DNA from: Christensenellaceae bacterium OttesenSCG-928-K19
GTDB lineage: Bacteria > Bacillota > Clostridia > Christensenellales > Christensenellaceae
Length of the DNA stretch: 47,296 bases
Direction of reading: 5' to 3'
NCBI GenBank assembly: GCA_030266015.1
Contig: JAJDHD010000018.1
Span: 1 to 47,296, forward strand
In this document: piece by piece, positions 1-7,870 of the stretch
Layout of the letters: each line of letters begins with the position of its first letter
How positions within the stretch are numbered: position 1 is the first letter of the stretch
The notes under the pieces: model-generated
Database searches by the model: none
What the model was told of the DNA's origin: nothing
The model's input: the letters and a program-made list of their open reading frames with translations, nothing else
Position numbers and translations under genes: made by a program

Positions 1-2037
1 CGCAATTCCAGCCTGATGCAGACGCTGGACGAGCTGACCTTTAAGGACGCGGGTGACAGCGACATGAAGCGCGATAATGCCAATATCGACGGCGACACGG
101 CAATGGGCGTGATGCTAAAGTATGGCTCGGAGAGCGCAAAGAATTATTATGAAAATTTCATATTGACATCCCAGCAGGCAAAGGCGCATTCCGAGGGGGA
201 TATTCACATTCACGATTTTGATTTTTATACGCTTACCACCACCTGTTGCCAGATTGATGTAGATCGGCTTTTTACACAGGGCTTTTCCACCGGGCATGGG
301 CATCTGCGGGAGCCAAATAGCATCCAGAGCTATGCGGCACTTGCCTGCATTGCCATACAGTCCAACCAAAACGACCAGCATGGCGGGCAGAGCATTCCCA
401 ATTTTGATTATGCTCTTGCCAAGGGTGTAGCAAAGACCTATAAGCGGCTTTACATCTCCAATTTTGTAAAAGCGGCGGAGATATTGTCTCCCCAAAGCGA
501 GGTTGCTAAAGAGCGGGTGAAGGATGCTGTGGAAAAGTTGGAGAAGGAAACAGGCCTGTACCCGCGCCTGGAGATGAATGGAGAATACAAAGCGGCGGCA
601 GTGGAGGCTTTTGGCGAAATGGTGGCGGATGCAAAAGTGCTTGGGCAGATCCACGATTTTGCTGTGAAGCACGCGCAGCAGGAAACGGAGCGGGAAGTGG
701 GGCAGGCGATGGAAGCGCTGGTGCACAACCTTAATACCATGCACAGCCGCGCAGGAGCACAAACACCTTTTTCCAGTATTAATTACGGGACGGACACATC
801 GCCGGAGGGCCGCATGGTCATCCGCAACATTTTGCTGGCGACAGAAGCCGGCTTGGGAAATGGGGAGACGGCCATCTTCCCTATTCACATTTTCAAGGTG
901 AAAGAGGGGGTCAGCTATAACCCGGAGGATCCAAATTATGACCTGTTTCGGCTTGCGTGCAGAGTAAGTGCCAAGCGGTTGTTTCCCAATTTTTCATTTC
1001 TCGACGCGCCGTTTAACCTGCAATATTATAAAAAAGGACAGCCGGAGACAGAGGTTGCGTATATGGGGTGCCGCACGCGCGTAATGGGCAACACCTATGA
1101 CAGGGAAAACGAAATTACATACGGGCGCGGAAACTTGAGCTTTACCTCCATTAACCTGCCGCGTATTGCCATCAATGCAAAAGGAAGTGTGGAGTGGTTC
1201 TTTGAAGAGCTGGAGCGCAAAATGGAGCTTGTGACAAAGCAGCTTCTGGATCGGTTTCGTATTCAGGCAGCAAAGAAAGTGAGAAACTTTCCCTTCCTGA
1301 TGGGACAAGGGATTTGGATTGATTCGGACAAGCTTTCCATTGATGATGAGGTGGGCGAGGTGCTGAAGCATGGCACGCTTTCCGTTGGCTTTATCGGACT
1401 TGCGGAGGCGCTCACCGCACTCACGGGCAGCCACCATGGGCAGGAAGCCGCCTCGCGCAACCTGGGGCTGGAGATAGTCGGCTTTATGCGAGATTATATG
1501 GATAGGCTGAGTGAAGAAAAGCAAATGAACTTTACATTGCTGGCAACGCCCGCAGAGGGCCTGGCTGGCCGGTTTGTGCGCATGGACAGAAAAAAATACG
1601 GCGTAATTGAAGGCGTTACAGACAGGGAATATTACACAAACGGGTTCCATGTTCCTGTGTATTATCCTATTTCTGCCTATGAAAAGATACAGGTGGAAGC
1701 GCCATATCACGCGCTAACAAATGCGGGGCATATCACTTATGTGGAGCTAGACGGGGACACATCCAATAACATTGAAGCGTTTGAAAAAGTGATACGTGCC
1801 ATGAAGGAGGCGGGCGTTGGATACGGATCGGTAAACCATCCGGTAGACCGCGATCCGGTGTGTGGCTACAACGGTATTATAGAGGACGAATGCCCCGGTT
1901 GCGGACGCAGGGAAGAAGACCATCCGTTAAAGTTTGAGCGCATCCGCAGGATCACAGGATATCTTGTGGGTACGCTGGACAGGTTTAACGATGCCAAGCG
2001 CGCGGAGGAGTCACAGCGTGTCAAGCACAACATCTGA
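1..2037 (+). CDS. nrdD: Anaerobic ribonucleoside-triphosphate reductase, 5' partial
   Basis: Class III (oxygen-sensitive) ribonucleotide reductase, which reduces NTPs to dNTPs with a glycyl radical. The frame is open back to base 1, so the N-terminus, probably with an ATP-cone, lies outside the window; the first visible ATG is at 16. Visible signatures are TTTCCQIDVDRLF near residue 75, the YMGCRTRV segment, a C-terminal zinc site (VCGYNG followed by CPGCGR) and the glycyl-radical motif RRITGY, whose Gly lies about 25 residues from the end. The 3' end overlaps nrdG by 20 bases and supplies its Shine-Dalgarno sequence, so reductase and activase are translationally coupled. It implies DNA precursor synthesis under anaerobic conditions. 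Confidence 0.96.
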   Translation, partial: RNSSLMQTLDELTFKDAGDSDMKRDNANIDGDTAMGVMLKYGSESAKNYYENFILTSQQAKAHSEGDIHIHDFDFYTLTTTCCQIDVDRLFTQGFSTGHGHLREPNSIQSYAALACIAIQSNQNDQHGGQSIPNFDYALAKGVAKTYKRLYISNFVKAAEILSPQSEVAKERVKDAVEKLEKETGLYPRLEMNGEYKAAAVEAFGEMVADAKVLGQIHDFAVKHAQQETEREVGQAMEALVHNLNTMHSRAGAQTPFSSINYGTDTSPEGRMVIRNILLATEAGLGNGETAIFPIHIFKVKEGVSYNPEDPNYDLFRLACRVSAKRLFPNFSFLDAPFNLQYYKKGQPETEVAYMGCRTRVMGNTYDRENEITYGRGNLSFTSINLPRIAINAKGSVEWFFEELERKMELVTKQLLDRFRIQAAKKVRNFPFLMGQGIWIDSDKLSIDDEVGEVLKHGTLSVGFIGLAEALTALTGSHHGQEAASRNLGLEIVGFMRDYMDRLSEEKQMNFTLLATPAEGLAGRFVRMDRKKYGVIEGVTDREYYTNGFHVPVYYPISAYEKIQVEAPYHALTNAGHITYVELDGDTSNNIEAFEKVIRAMKEAGVGYGSVNHPVDRDPVCGYNGIIEDECPGCGRREEDHPLKFERIRRITGYLVGTLDRFNDAKRAEESQRVKHNI

Positions 2038-2545
2038 TAGCATACGCGTTGCCGGTATTGTGAACGACTCCATCGTGGATGGTCCGGGGCTGCGTATTAC
2101 AATTTTTATGCAGGGATGCCTGAGAAACTGCCCGGGCTGCCACAATCCTGAGGCGATGGACATGGCGGGCGGACAGGAATATACGGTGGAAGAACTGTTT
2201 GAAAAGATACAGGCAAACCCATTGCTGGATGGCGTTACATTTTCCGGTGGGGAGCCATTGCTGCAGGCAAAAGTGCTGGTGCCGCTGGCACGCAGGATCA
2301 AAGAAGCGGGCCTATCGCTGGCAGTTTATACAGGCGACACCCTTGAAGGGATATTAATGCGGGGTGACAAAGACACGCTGGCGCTGCTGGGTTATGTTGA
2401 TACGCTGATTGATGGGCCGTTTCTGCTTGCCGAGCGCAGTCTTGCGTTGTCCTTTCGCGGGTCGGGGAACCAGCGGGTGCTGGATGTAAAGAAATCTTTG
2501 GAAGCCGGCGTGCCAGTGGAGGACGAGTGCTGGGGCAGGCGCTAG
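2018..2545 (+). CDS. nrdG: Anaerobic ribonucleotide reductase activating protein
   Basis: Radical-SAM activase that makes the glycyl radical on NrdD. The cluster motif CLRNCPGC (C-x3-C-x2-C) lies near residue 32, followed by the TFSGGEPLLQ segment typical of the family. A longer frame begins at 1934, but the GTG at 2018 is preferred: it has GGAGGAG at 2004-2010 with 7-nt spacing, and it gives about 175 aa, the usual NrdG length, beginning just before the conserved VAGIVNDSIVDGPG segment. It overlaps the nrdD 3' end. No clear hairpin terminator follows directly; an inverted repeat at 2600-2643 may serve. Confidence 0.95.
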   Translation: MSSTTSDSIRVAGIVNDSIVDGPGLRITIFMQGCLRNCPGCHNPEAMDMAGGQEYTVEELFEKIQANPLLDGVTFSGGEPLLQAKVLVPLARRIKEAGLSLAVYTGDTLEGILMRGDKDTLALLGYVDTLIDGPFLLAERSLALSFRGSGNQRVLDVKKSLEAGVPVEDECWGRR

Positions 2546-2592
2546 ACCCTTGTAAAAGCCTTTTAAATAGCGAAAAATTGCATCTGTAGATA

Positions 2593-2621
2593 TTGCGGAA
2601 ACAGGCATACACTGCTATAAT
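2593..2621 (+). promoter_or_regulatory. Promoter upstream of trmK, extended -10
   Basis: TTGCGG at 2593-2598, 17-nt spacer, TATAAT at 2616-2621 preceded by TG-N. The predicted transcript start is near 2628, leaving a leader of about 160 nt before trmK. A 9-bp inverted repeat brackets the -10 box. Confidence 0.65.
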
Positions 2622-2643
2622 GAACCGAAGCGTCATGCCTGTT
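2600..2643. repeat. 9-bp inverted repeat around a -10 box
   Basis: AACAGGCAT at 2600-2608 and ATGCCTGTT at 2635-2643 are perfect reverse complements separated by 26 nt; the right arm is followed by TTTG. It could be the nrdDG terminator, an operator bracketing the TATAAT at 2616-2621, or both. Sequence alone does not decide. Confidence 0.45.
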
Positions 2644-2788
2644 TTGTCATAGGATTATGTGTAGATTATATTCTTTTGGAAAAGTGCGCGGGGAAAGTAT
2701 GGGACAATACGGGTGGCGTGATGGCTTAAGGCGTGCTTGTATGGGCATGTTGTTTTTGCAGTAGCAAGGGTGGAAAAAGGGGTATTAA

Positions 2789-3472
2789 ATGCTGACAGCA
2801 AGACTTGAAGCGATTGTAGGATATGTGAATGGAACGGGGGTTGTGGCAGATATTGGCTGCGACCACGGGTATGCCGCGCAGGCGTTGATAGAACAGGGAC
2901 GCGCCCAAAAGGTGATTGCTTGTGACATTAGTGAGGCGTCCCTTGATAAAGCGCGAAAGCTGGTGGAAAGCCAAGGACTGCAGGACTGTGTGGAAACGCG
3001 TGTGGGCAATGGGTTTTCTATTCTGGAAAAAGGTGAGGCGGACACTGTGATTATCGCCGGTATGGGCGGTCTTTTGATCCGTGACATGCTGCAGGCGCAA
3101 AAAGAGAAAGCGGCTGCGGTAGAAAAGCTTGTGCTTGCGCCAAACAGGAGCGAATTTGAGCTGAGGAAATACCTGAATGAAAATGACTTTGAAATCACGG
3201 ACGAAAAGCTGGTGAAGGATAATGACAAGTATTATCATGTGATTTGTGCCAGGCCGGGCAGAGTGCCAACCGAGGAAGACGAATTTTATTTTCACATTGG
3301 GCGAAAGTTGGTGGAAAACAAGGATCCGATATTGAAAGAATACCTGGGCCAGAAGATACAGGAGCTGGAACGAATTCTTGTGATGGCAGAAAAAAGCACG
3401 AACGCGGCACAGCTTGTGGAACAGGCGGCGGAGAAAAAACGAAGAATGCAAGAGGTGGAGGAATGTCTTTAA
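2789..3472 (+). CDS. trmK: tRNA (adenine(22)-N1)-methyltransferase
   Basis: SAM-dependent methyltransferase of the TrmK family, which makes m1A22 in tRNA. The class I motif ADIGCDHGYAAQAL is near residue 20, followed by ACDIS (acidic ribose-binding strand) and GMGGLLIRDML. The C-terminal third is Glu/Lys-rich and predicted coiled-coil, as in the family. At 227 aa the length is normal. The ATG at 2789 follows a purine-rich GGAAAAAGGGG. It overlaps the Nif3-like gene by 10 bases; trmK followed by a YqfO-type gene is a conserved Firmicute pair. Confidence 0.93.
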   Translation: MLTARLEAIVGYVNGTGVVADIGCDHGYAAQALIEQGRAQKVIACDISEASLDKARKLVESQGLQDCVETRVGNGFSILEKGEADTVIIAGMGGLLIRDMLQAQKEKAAAVEKLVLAPNRSEFELRKYLNENDFEITDEKLVKDNDKYYHVICARPGRVPTEEDEFYFHIGRKLVENKDPILKEYLGQKIQELERILVMAEKSTNAAQLVEQAAEKKRRMQEVEECL

Positions 3473-4572
3473 ATACGGCGGATGTAAAGGCGTTGATTGA
3501 GCGGGAGTTTCCAGAAGAGTATGCCTGCGGGTGGGATAACAGCGGCTTTAATATCGATTTACATAACCCTGTGGAAAACATATTGGTGTGCGTGGATGTA
3601 ACGCCGGATGTGATAAAGGAAGCCGCGGAGAAAAAGTGTGGATTGATCGTTTCCCATCATCCGCTTTTGTTTCATGCAATAAAAACAATAGATGCGCAAG
3701 GCCATATCGGCAATTGTATCAGGCTGCTTATGGAAGCGGGTATTTCGCTGTATTGCGCGCATACCAGTGTGGATAACGCACCAGGAGGGATAAACACCTG
3801 CCTTGCGAATATGCTGGGGTTAACAGATATAGAGTTTTTGGAGGTTCAGCAAAAACAGCGTTTTTATAAGGTGGTTGTGACAGTGCCGCCGGAGGATAGT
3901 GAATCGGTAAAAGATGCTTTGGCAGCGGGCGGCGCGGGAGAGCTCGGCAATTATACACGGTGCTCGTTCAGCGCGGTGGGCGAGGGCACGTTTTTGCCAA
4001 ACGATGTGGCAACGCCGCATATAGGAAGCGCGGGCAGGCAGGAGATTGTGAAAGAAGCGCGGATAGAAGTGCTGGTAGAGGAGAGTAAACTGCAAAACAC
4101 ATTGCGGTTGGTGCGTGGGGCGCATCCATATGAGGAACCGGCAATTGATGTTTATGTGCTGGAGGAGCCATCCGAAGCAAGGGCGGGTTCTGGCGTTTGC
4201 GGCAGGCTGGAAAGCCGCCGGAGCGTGCGTAATATATTGGACGGCCTGAAAAAACAGTTATGTGTGGAGTATGTAAAATTCCGCGGAGATTTGGATGCAG
4301 AAGTGGAAACGGTTGCACTGTGTGGCGGGGCGGGCGCGGATTTAATCCCACAAGCGCAGGCGATGGGCGCACAGCTTTTTATTACCGGGGAAGTAAAGCA
4401 CAATGAATTTGTGGAGACGGGGATTAATCTTTCGGAGTTTGGCCATTATGATACGGAGAAGTGCTTTGTGGGGGCAATGGTTGGCAGTTTACAAAACGTG
4501 CTTGGTGATGTACAATGTAACGTGGCTGTTTTTGCGGCCCGAAATGACAAAAGGCCCTACGAATTTTACTGA
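3463..4572 (+). CDS. Nif3-like dinuclear metal-centre protein (YqfO type)
   Basis: NIF3/GTP cyclohydrolase I type 2-like family, a hexameric protein with a two-metal site of uncertain function. Metal ligands are expected in SHHPLLFH (near residue 65), AHTSVDNAPGG (near 100) and the C-terminal GEVKHNE/GHYDTEK region. Between the halves sits the extra PII/CutA-like domain of the longer YqfO form, so the length of 369 aa is normal. A frame open from 3244 is an upstream extension; the ATG at 3463 has GGTGGAGG just before it and gives the usual N-terminus. It overlaps trmK and ends 13 bases before the zinc-ribbon gene. Confidence 0.92.
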   Translation: MSLNTADVKALIEREFPEEYACGWDNSGFNIDLHNPVENILVCVDVTPDVIKEAAEKKCGLIVSHHPLLFHAIKTIDAQGHIGNCIRLLMEAGISLYCAHTSVDNAPGGINTCLANMLGLTDIEFLEVQQKQRFYKVVVTVPPEDSESVKDALAAGGAGELGNYTRCSFSAVGEGTFLPNDVATPHIGSAGRQEIVKEARIEVLVEESKLQNTLRLVRGAHPYEEPAIDVYVLEEPSEARAGSGVCGRLESRRSVRNILDGLKKQLCVEYVKFRGDLDAEVETVALCGGAGADLIPQAQAMGAQLFITGEVKHNEFVETGINLSEFGHYDTEKCFVGAMVGSLQNVLGDVQCNVAVFAARNDKRPYEFY

Positions 4573-4585
4573 GGAGGACAGTTGA

Positions 4586-5314
4586 TTGGATAGATTGAAA
4601 GCGCTGTGGGAATACCAGGCGGCGGAAAACGAGCTGGAGCAGCTTGAACGTTCGCTTAAAAACACGGAAACGCGCAAAAAACTGATACGCCAGCAGCAGT
4701 TGTTTCAAAGCAACCAGCAGCATCTGAAGCAGCTGGAGCAGGAGTCTGTTTTGGCAAACAACAAGATGATGGAGATTTCTGCGCAGGCGGACGCGTTAAA
4801 GAAACAGATGGAGCAAAAGGATTCGGAGATTACGGAAATTGCGGATTATGATCTCGAAGACCTGTTTTTGGAAGACGTGCGCGAGATCATCAAAGAGTGC
4901 GAAAGCATTAAAAGTGCGATTGAAATGAACAAACGCAAGCTTGTGGACATTATGCATAAGCTGGAAAAATCTGAAACGGACATCAAGGAAACGCTGGTGA
5001 AGATGAGCAATGCCAAAAAAGCCTTCGACCAACTGAAGGCGGAGCACGCCAAAGAACTGGATGCGGGTAAAGGCGATCTGGAAAAGCTGCGTGCCAATGT
5101 GGCAAAAGCATCAAAAGCGGTTGAGAAAGACCTGATGGAAAAATACAAAGAGATAAAGCAGCACAGGCCAAACCCAGTGGCGTTTTTTAAAAACAAGCGC
5201 TGCCAGGGGTGCAACATGGAGCTGCCCTCTGAGGTGCTGCAAGACCTGAAGGCAGGCACAAAGATTGTGCAGTGCGAGAATTGCGGCCGCATCCTGTATG
5301 CGGTGGAAGAATAA
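4586..5314 (+). CDS. Coiled-coil protein with C4-type zinc ribbon
   Basis: Protein of the DUF164/zinc-ribbon family. About 200 residues are predicted long coiled-coil (Leu/Glu/Lys/Gln heptads), followed by a C-terminal zinc ribbon with ligands CQGC and CENC in the last 40 residues. Such proteins are thought to bind nucleic acid, but the role is unestablished. It starts with TTG at 4586, supported by GAGGAGG at 4571-4577 with 8-nt spacing. It is the last gene of the trmK operon, and rnpB begins only 6 nt after the stop. Confidence 0.85.
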   Translation: MDRLKALWEYQAAENELEQLERSLKNTETRKKLIRQQQLFQSNQQHLKQLEQESVLANNKMMEISAQADALKKQMEQKDSEITEIADYDLEDLFLEDVREIIKECESIKSAIEMNKRKLVDIMHKLEKSETDIKETLVKMSNAKKAFDQLKAEHAKELDAGKGDLEKLRANVAKASKAVEKDLMEKYKEIKQHRPNPVAFFKNKRCQGCNMELPSEVLQDLKAGTKIVQCENCGRILYAVEE

Positions 5315-5320
5315 TAAAGT

Positions 5321-5683
5321 GTTTTGAGCAGGCCGGATGGCTGCGCGCGGCGTGCGCCGTGTGAGGAAAGTCCGGGCTCCACAGGGCAAGGGCGCCGGGT
5401 AACACCCGGCGGAGGCGACTCCAGGGAAAGTGCAACAGAAATAGACCGCCGGCAGTTTGCCGGTAAGGGTGGAAAGGGGAGGTAAGAGCTCACCGACGCT
5501 GTGGCGACACAGCGTGCCATGTAAACCCCGTCCGGTGCAAGATTGAATTGGGGACACTTGCGGCAAAAGCCGCAGAAATAGCGGCCCGCTAAGTCCTTTG
5601 TAATCGCATGAACCCGTTTGGTAACATCGGGTCAAGATAGATGGCCATCATGACAGAACCCGGCTTACCGCCTGACTCAAAAC
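5321..5683 (+). ncRNA. rnpB: RNase P RNA, bacterial class A
   Basis: Catalytic RNA of RNase P, which matures tRNA 5' ends. The P1 helix pairs GTTTTGAG (5321-5328) with CTCAAAAC (5676-5683). The universally conserved GAGGAAAGTCCGGGCTCC lies near 5362 and ACAGAACCCGGCTTA near 5653, and internal GC-rich helices match the type A fold. Length is about 363 nt. It follows the zinc-ribbon gene on the same strand and is closed by the hairpin at 5724. Confidence 0.97.
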
Positions 5684-5723
5684 AAATTAAGAAAAACCCA
5701 CAGTCAAATGAAGTGGGGAACAT

Positions 5724-5749
5724 AATGGCGCGTAGTGCGCCATTTTTTA
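5724..5749 (+). terminator. Rho-independent terminator after rnpB
   Basis: AATGGCGC (5724-5731), a 5-nt loop and GCGCCATT (5737-5744) form a perfect 8-bp stem running into a T tract. It ends rnpB; the 90 bases up to the convergent PilZ-like gene show nothing else clear. Confidence 0.9.
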
Positions 5750-5839
5750 TACAAAAAATATGCTGTGCAGGATGCTGCCTATGAGGGCAGGTGAGTGGTT
5801 TTGAATGTAATTTCGAAATGAAATTGATGATAGGCCGGC

Positions 5840-6511
5840 TTATAGATTGGTACCGGCCGAGGCTTTTGTATTAATTAGTGTGCCAAGCAGCCTGTTTTGA
5901 TCGGCAGGAATGTTTTCGCATAGGAACCCAAATCCGTAACTGTACCGGTATTGCATAAAGCGGGGAGCGTCACTGCGACGAAGTAAGTGGGCAGGTAGCA
6001 AAAACGCCTCTTTGTTTATGGAAAATTCCGTCAGATAATATGGATCGGGCGAGGGGCGAAGCTGCTCATTGGAAACAAGGCACATTCCTCCGGCACTAAT
6101 GTTCATAGACATGCTGGAAAACAAAATTCTGTCCCTTGCGAATATGCTTTTTTGAAAATTTTCTTCGGATAGTCCGTATAAATTTACTTTTGTGGCAATA
6201 TCCTCGCGCTGGAATTTTCTTTGGCTGGTTTCTTCGATGCCGGAAACCTGGCAAAGAAGGGTTAGGTAAGAGCCGGATTTGATGAATACCCTTTGAATTT
6301 CACTCAAAAACGTACAAATACAATCCTCATTATAAAAGCTGACCCGACACCGCTTTCCTATGTTTTTTGCTGCTTCGGAATGAAGGCTTTTGCTTTTAGC
6401 AAAAAAACAGTCGTTTTTATACGGTTCGTAAAAGGTGGCGCGGTGTACGGTGTTATTCTCTTCGCTAACGACCTGTAATACCGTATTATCCTTAATGTTT
6501 TTGATAGTCAT
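5840..6511 (-). CDS. PilZ-domain-like protein, putative c-di-GMP receptor
   Basis: A 223-aa protein with a two-part layout like YcgR/YpfA: an N-terminal beta-rich region of about 95 residues, then a PilZ-like domain. The PilZ consensus is R-x3-R followed by (D/N)-x-S-x-x-G. Here RKFQR near residue 97 and NISAGG near residue 137 fit both parts. This makes cyclic-di-GMP binding plausible but unproved. ATG at 6511 with AAGGGA upstream. It is monocistronic and convergent with rnpB; the nearest genes say nothing about its pathway. Confidence 0.6.
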   Translation of the reverse strand: MTIKNIKDNTVLQVVSEENNTVHRATFYEPYKNDCFFAKSKSLHSEAAKNIGKRCRVSFYNEDCICTFLSEIQRVFIKSGSYLTLLCQVSGIEETSQRKFQREDIATKVNLYGLSEENFQKSIFARDRILFSSMSMNISAGGMCLVSNEQLRPSPDPYYLTEFSINKEAFLLPAHLLRRSDAPRFMQYRYSYGFGFLCENIPADQNRLLGTLINTKASAGTNL

Positions 6512-6560
6512 GGCGGTTCCCTTTGTTTTTGGTGTGAATATTAATAAACAGTTTTAAAAA

Positions 6561-6590
6561 AGTATAACAGGTTTTATAAATTATTACCAA
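6561..6590 (-). promoter_or_regulatory. Promoter for the PilZ-like gene
   Basis: On the minus strand: TTGGTA (plus-strand 6585-6590), 18-nt spacer, TATACT (plus-strand 6561-6566) with an upstream TG giving an extended -10. It lies about 50 bases before the ATG. Confidence 0.5.
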
Positions 6591-6652
6591 TTTTTTGAAC
6601 ATGCCGGGATGTGCCGCTGCCGTAAATGTAACATTGCAATGCTTAACTGCTA

Positions 6653-6681
6653 TTGCTGGAAAGATGGGTAAAGGGTATAAT
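6653..6681 (+). promoter_or_regulatory. Promoter for the small membrane protein gene
   Basis: TTGCTG at 6653-6658, 17-nt spacer, TATAAT at 6676-6681. It sits about 70 bases upstream of the ATG at 6752. Confidence 0.6.
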
Positions 6682-6751
6682 AAAAAACGGTAGGTAAAAC
6701 AATGATTATTTTTGAAAAGGTTGCGCTAAAAAACAGCAGATAAAGGATAGT

Positions 6752-7129
6752 ATGACAAAAAAACGATCCCGGAATAAAATAATTGTGGCGGCAAGCTATA
6801 TTTTGATTTTATATGCAGCGTTTATGCTGTTTGTGATGATTGTGGCAGGCAGGGGCATCATCTTCTTCATTCCGGCAGGCTGGGTGTTGCTTGCGCAATG
6901 TGTTCTTTGTATGATAACAGGAGTGTTTGGGCTTTGGCGCAAACAAAATAAGCGCCGGGTTCAACGGCTGTTTGTTTGGGCGTGTGTCACGTTGGTTTTT
7001 TCGGTGGGAGCGGCTTTTGCTACGTCGCCGATGCCGCTTGTAGGTGCGGGCGCTGCGGCAATGGATGTTGCTGCTGTAGTGCTGCTGCGGCGAAGGCAAA
7101 CGGCCCACGCACAAGAAGGGCTGAAATAA
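6752..7129 (+). CDS. Small hypothetical membrane protein
   Basis: A 125-aa protein not recognised as any family. It has a basic N-terminus (MTKKRSRNK) and about four hydrophobic segments (roughly residues 10-30, 33-58, 70-88 and 92-108), ending in a basic Arg-rich cytoplasmic tail. ATG at 6752 follows AAAGGA at about 6-nt spacing. It has its own promoter and terminator, so it appears monocistronic. Confidence 0.6.
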   Translation: MTKKRSRNKIIVAASYILILYAAFMLFVMIVAGRGIIFFIPAGWVLLAQCVLCMITGVFGLWRKQNKRRVQRLFVWACVTLVFSVGAAFATSPMPLVGAGAAAMDVAAVVLLRRRQTAHAQEGLK

Positions 7130-7136
7130 AATGGAA

Positions 7137-7158
7137 GGCGCCGTGCAGGCGTTTTTTT
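7137..7158 (+). terminator. Terminator after the small membrane protein gene
   Basis: CGCC (7139-7142), loop GTGCA and GGCG (7148-7151), extended by G-U pairs, run into seven T residues. Confidence 0.65.
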
Positions 7159-7212
7159 ATGACGGCAGGAGCAAATAAAGGTGCATGATATTTTTGGAAG
7201 GAGAGCGTTTGT

Positions 7213-7860
7213 TTGAAGTTTGTTATATCTTATAGCTGTGGAAAGGACAGCGCATTGGCGCTGCACCGCATGATAAAAGAAGGCCATACGCCTGTGGGGC
7301 TGCTCGTTATGATGAACAAAGAGGCGGGGCGCAGTTGGTTCCATGGCGTTGCCCCATGTCTTTTGGAAAAGATTGCAGATAGCCTTGGTATTCCGCTGAT
7401 TGCAGTGGAAAGCACGGGAGAGGGATATCACACCAGCATGGAAGATGCCCTGGGAAAAACAAAACAAATGGGTGCGGAATGCTGTGTTTTTGGCGATATT
7501 GATATAGAGGAGCATTTTGACTGGTGTGCGGAGCGGTGCAGGAATGCTGGGATAGAGTATCGCTTTCCGCTTTGGCAGCAAAACCGCGAGGCGCTCACAA
7601 CTGAGCTTATTGGGTTGGGATATCACGCGGTGATCAAGTGCGTTAACAATAAGTTGCTTCCACGGGAATATCTTGGAAAAGAGCTTACGGCGGAGCTGGT
7701 TGCGGACCTGAAGGGGCGTGGGATTGACGTGTGCGGGGAGAATGGGGAATACCATACGGTGGTTCTGGATGGCCCGGCTTTCCGGTATCCGGTGAAGTAT
7801 GCGTTAAAAGAAACAATGGATTTTGGAGAATATTCCGCGATTAATATAGAAATTGGGTGA
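7213..7860 (+). CDS. Dph6/MJ0570-type PP-loop ATPase
   Basis: Adenine-nucleotide alpha-hydrolase family, related to diphthine-ammonia ligase. The PP-loop reads SYSCGKDSALAL at residues 5-16, and the C-terminal signature CGENGEYHTVVLDGPAF is near residue 177, so the domain is complete at 215 aa. Bacteria make no diphthamide, so the substrate here is unknown; ATP-dependent adenylation or amidation of some acceptor is an inference. It starts with TTG at 7213, with GGAAGGAGAG at 7196-7205. It is followed at once by the YgiQ gene. Confidence 0.8.
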   Translation: MKFVISYSCGKDSALALHRMIKEGHTPVGLLVMMNKEAGRSWFHGVAPCLLEKIADSLGIPLIAVESTGEGYHTSMEDALGKTKQMGAECCVFGDIDIEEHFDWCAERCRNAGIEYRFPLWQQNREALTTELIGLGYHAVIKCVNNKLLPREYLGKELTAELVADLKGRGIDVCGENGEYHTVVLDGPAFRYPVKYALKETMDFGEYSAINIEIG

Positions 7861-7870
7861 CGAAGGAAAA

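Noticed and set aside
115-888. Long minus-strand open frame opposite nrdD
   Set aside because: It is antisense to strongly conserved NrdD sequence and its translation is Cys/His/Leu-rich without any domain; a shadow of coding bias.
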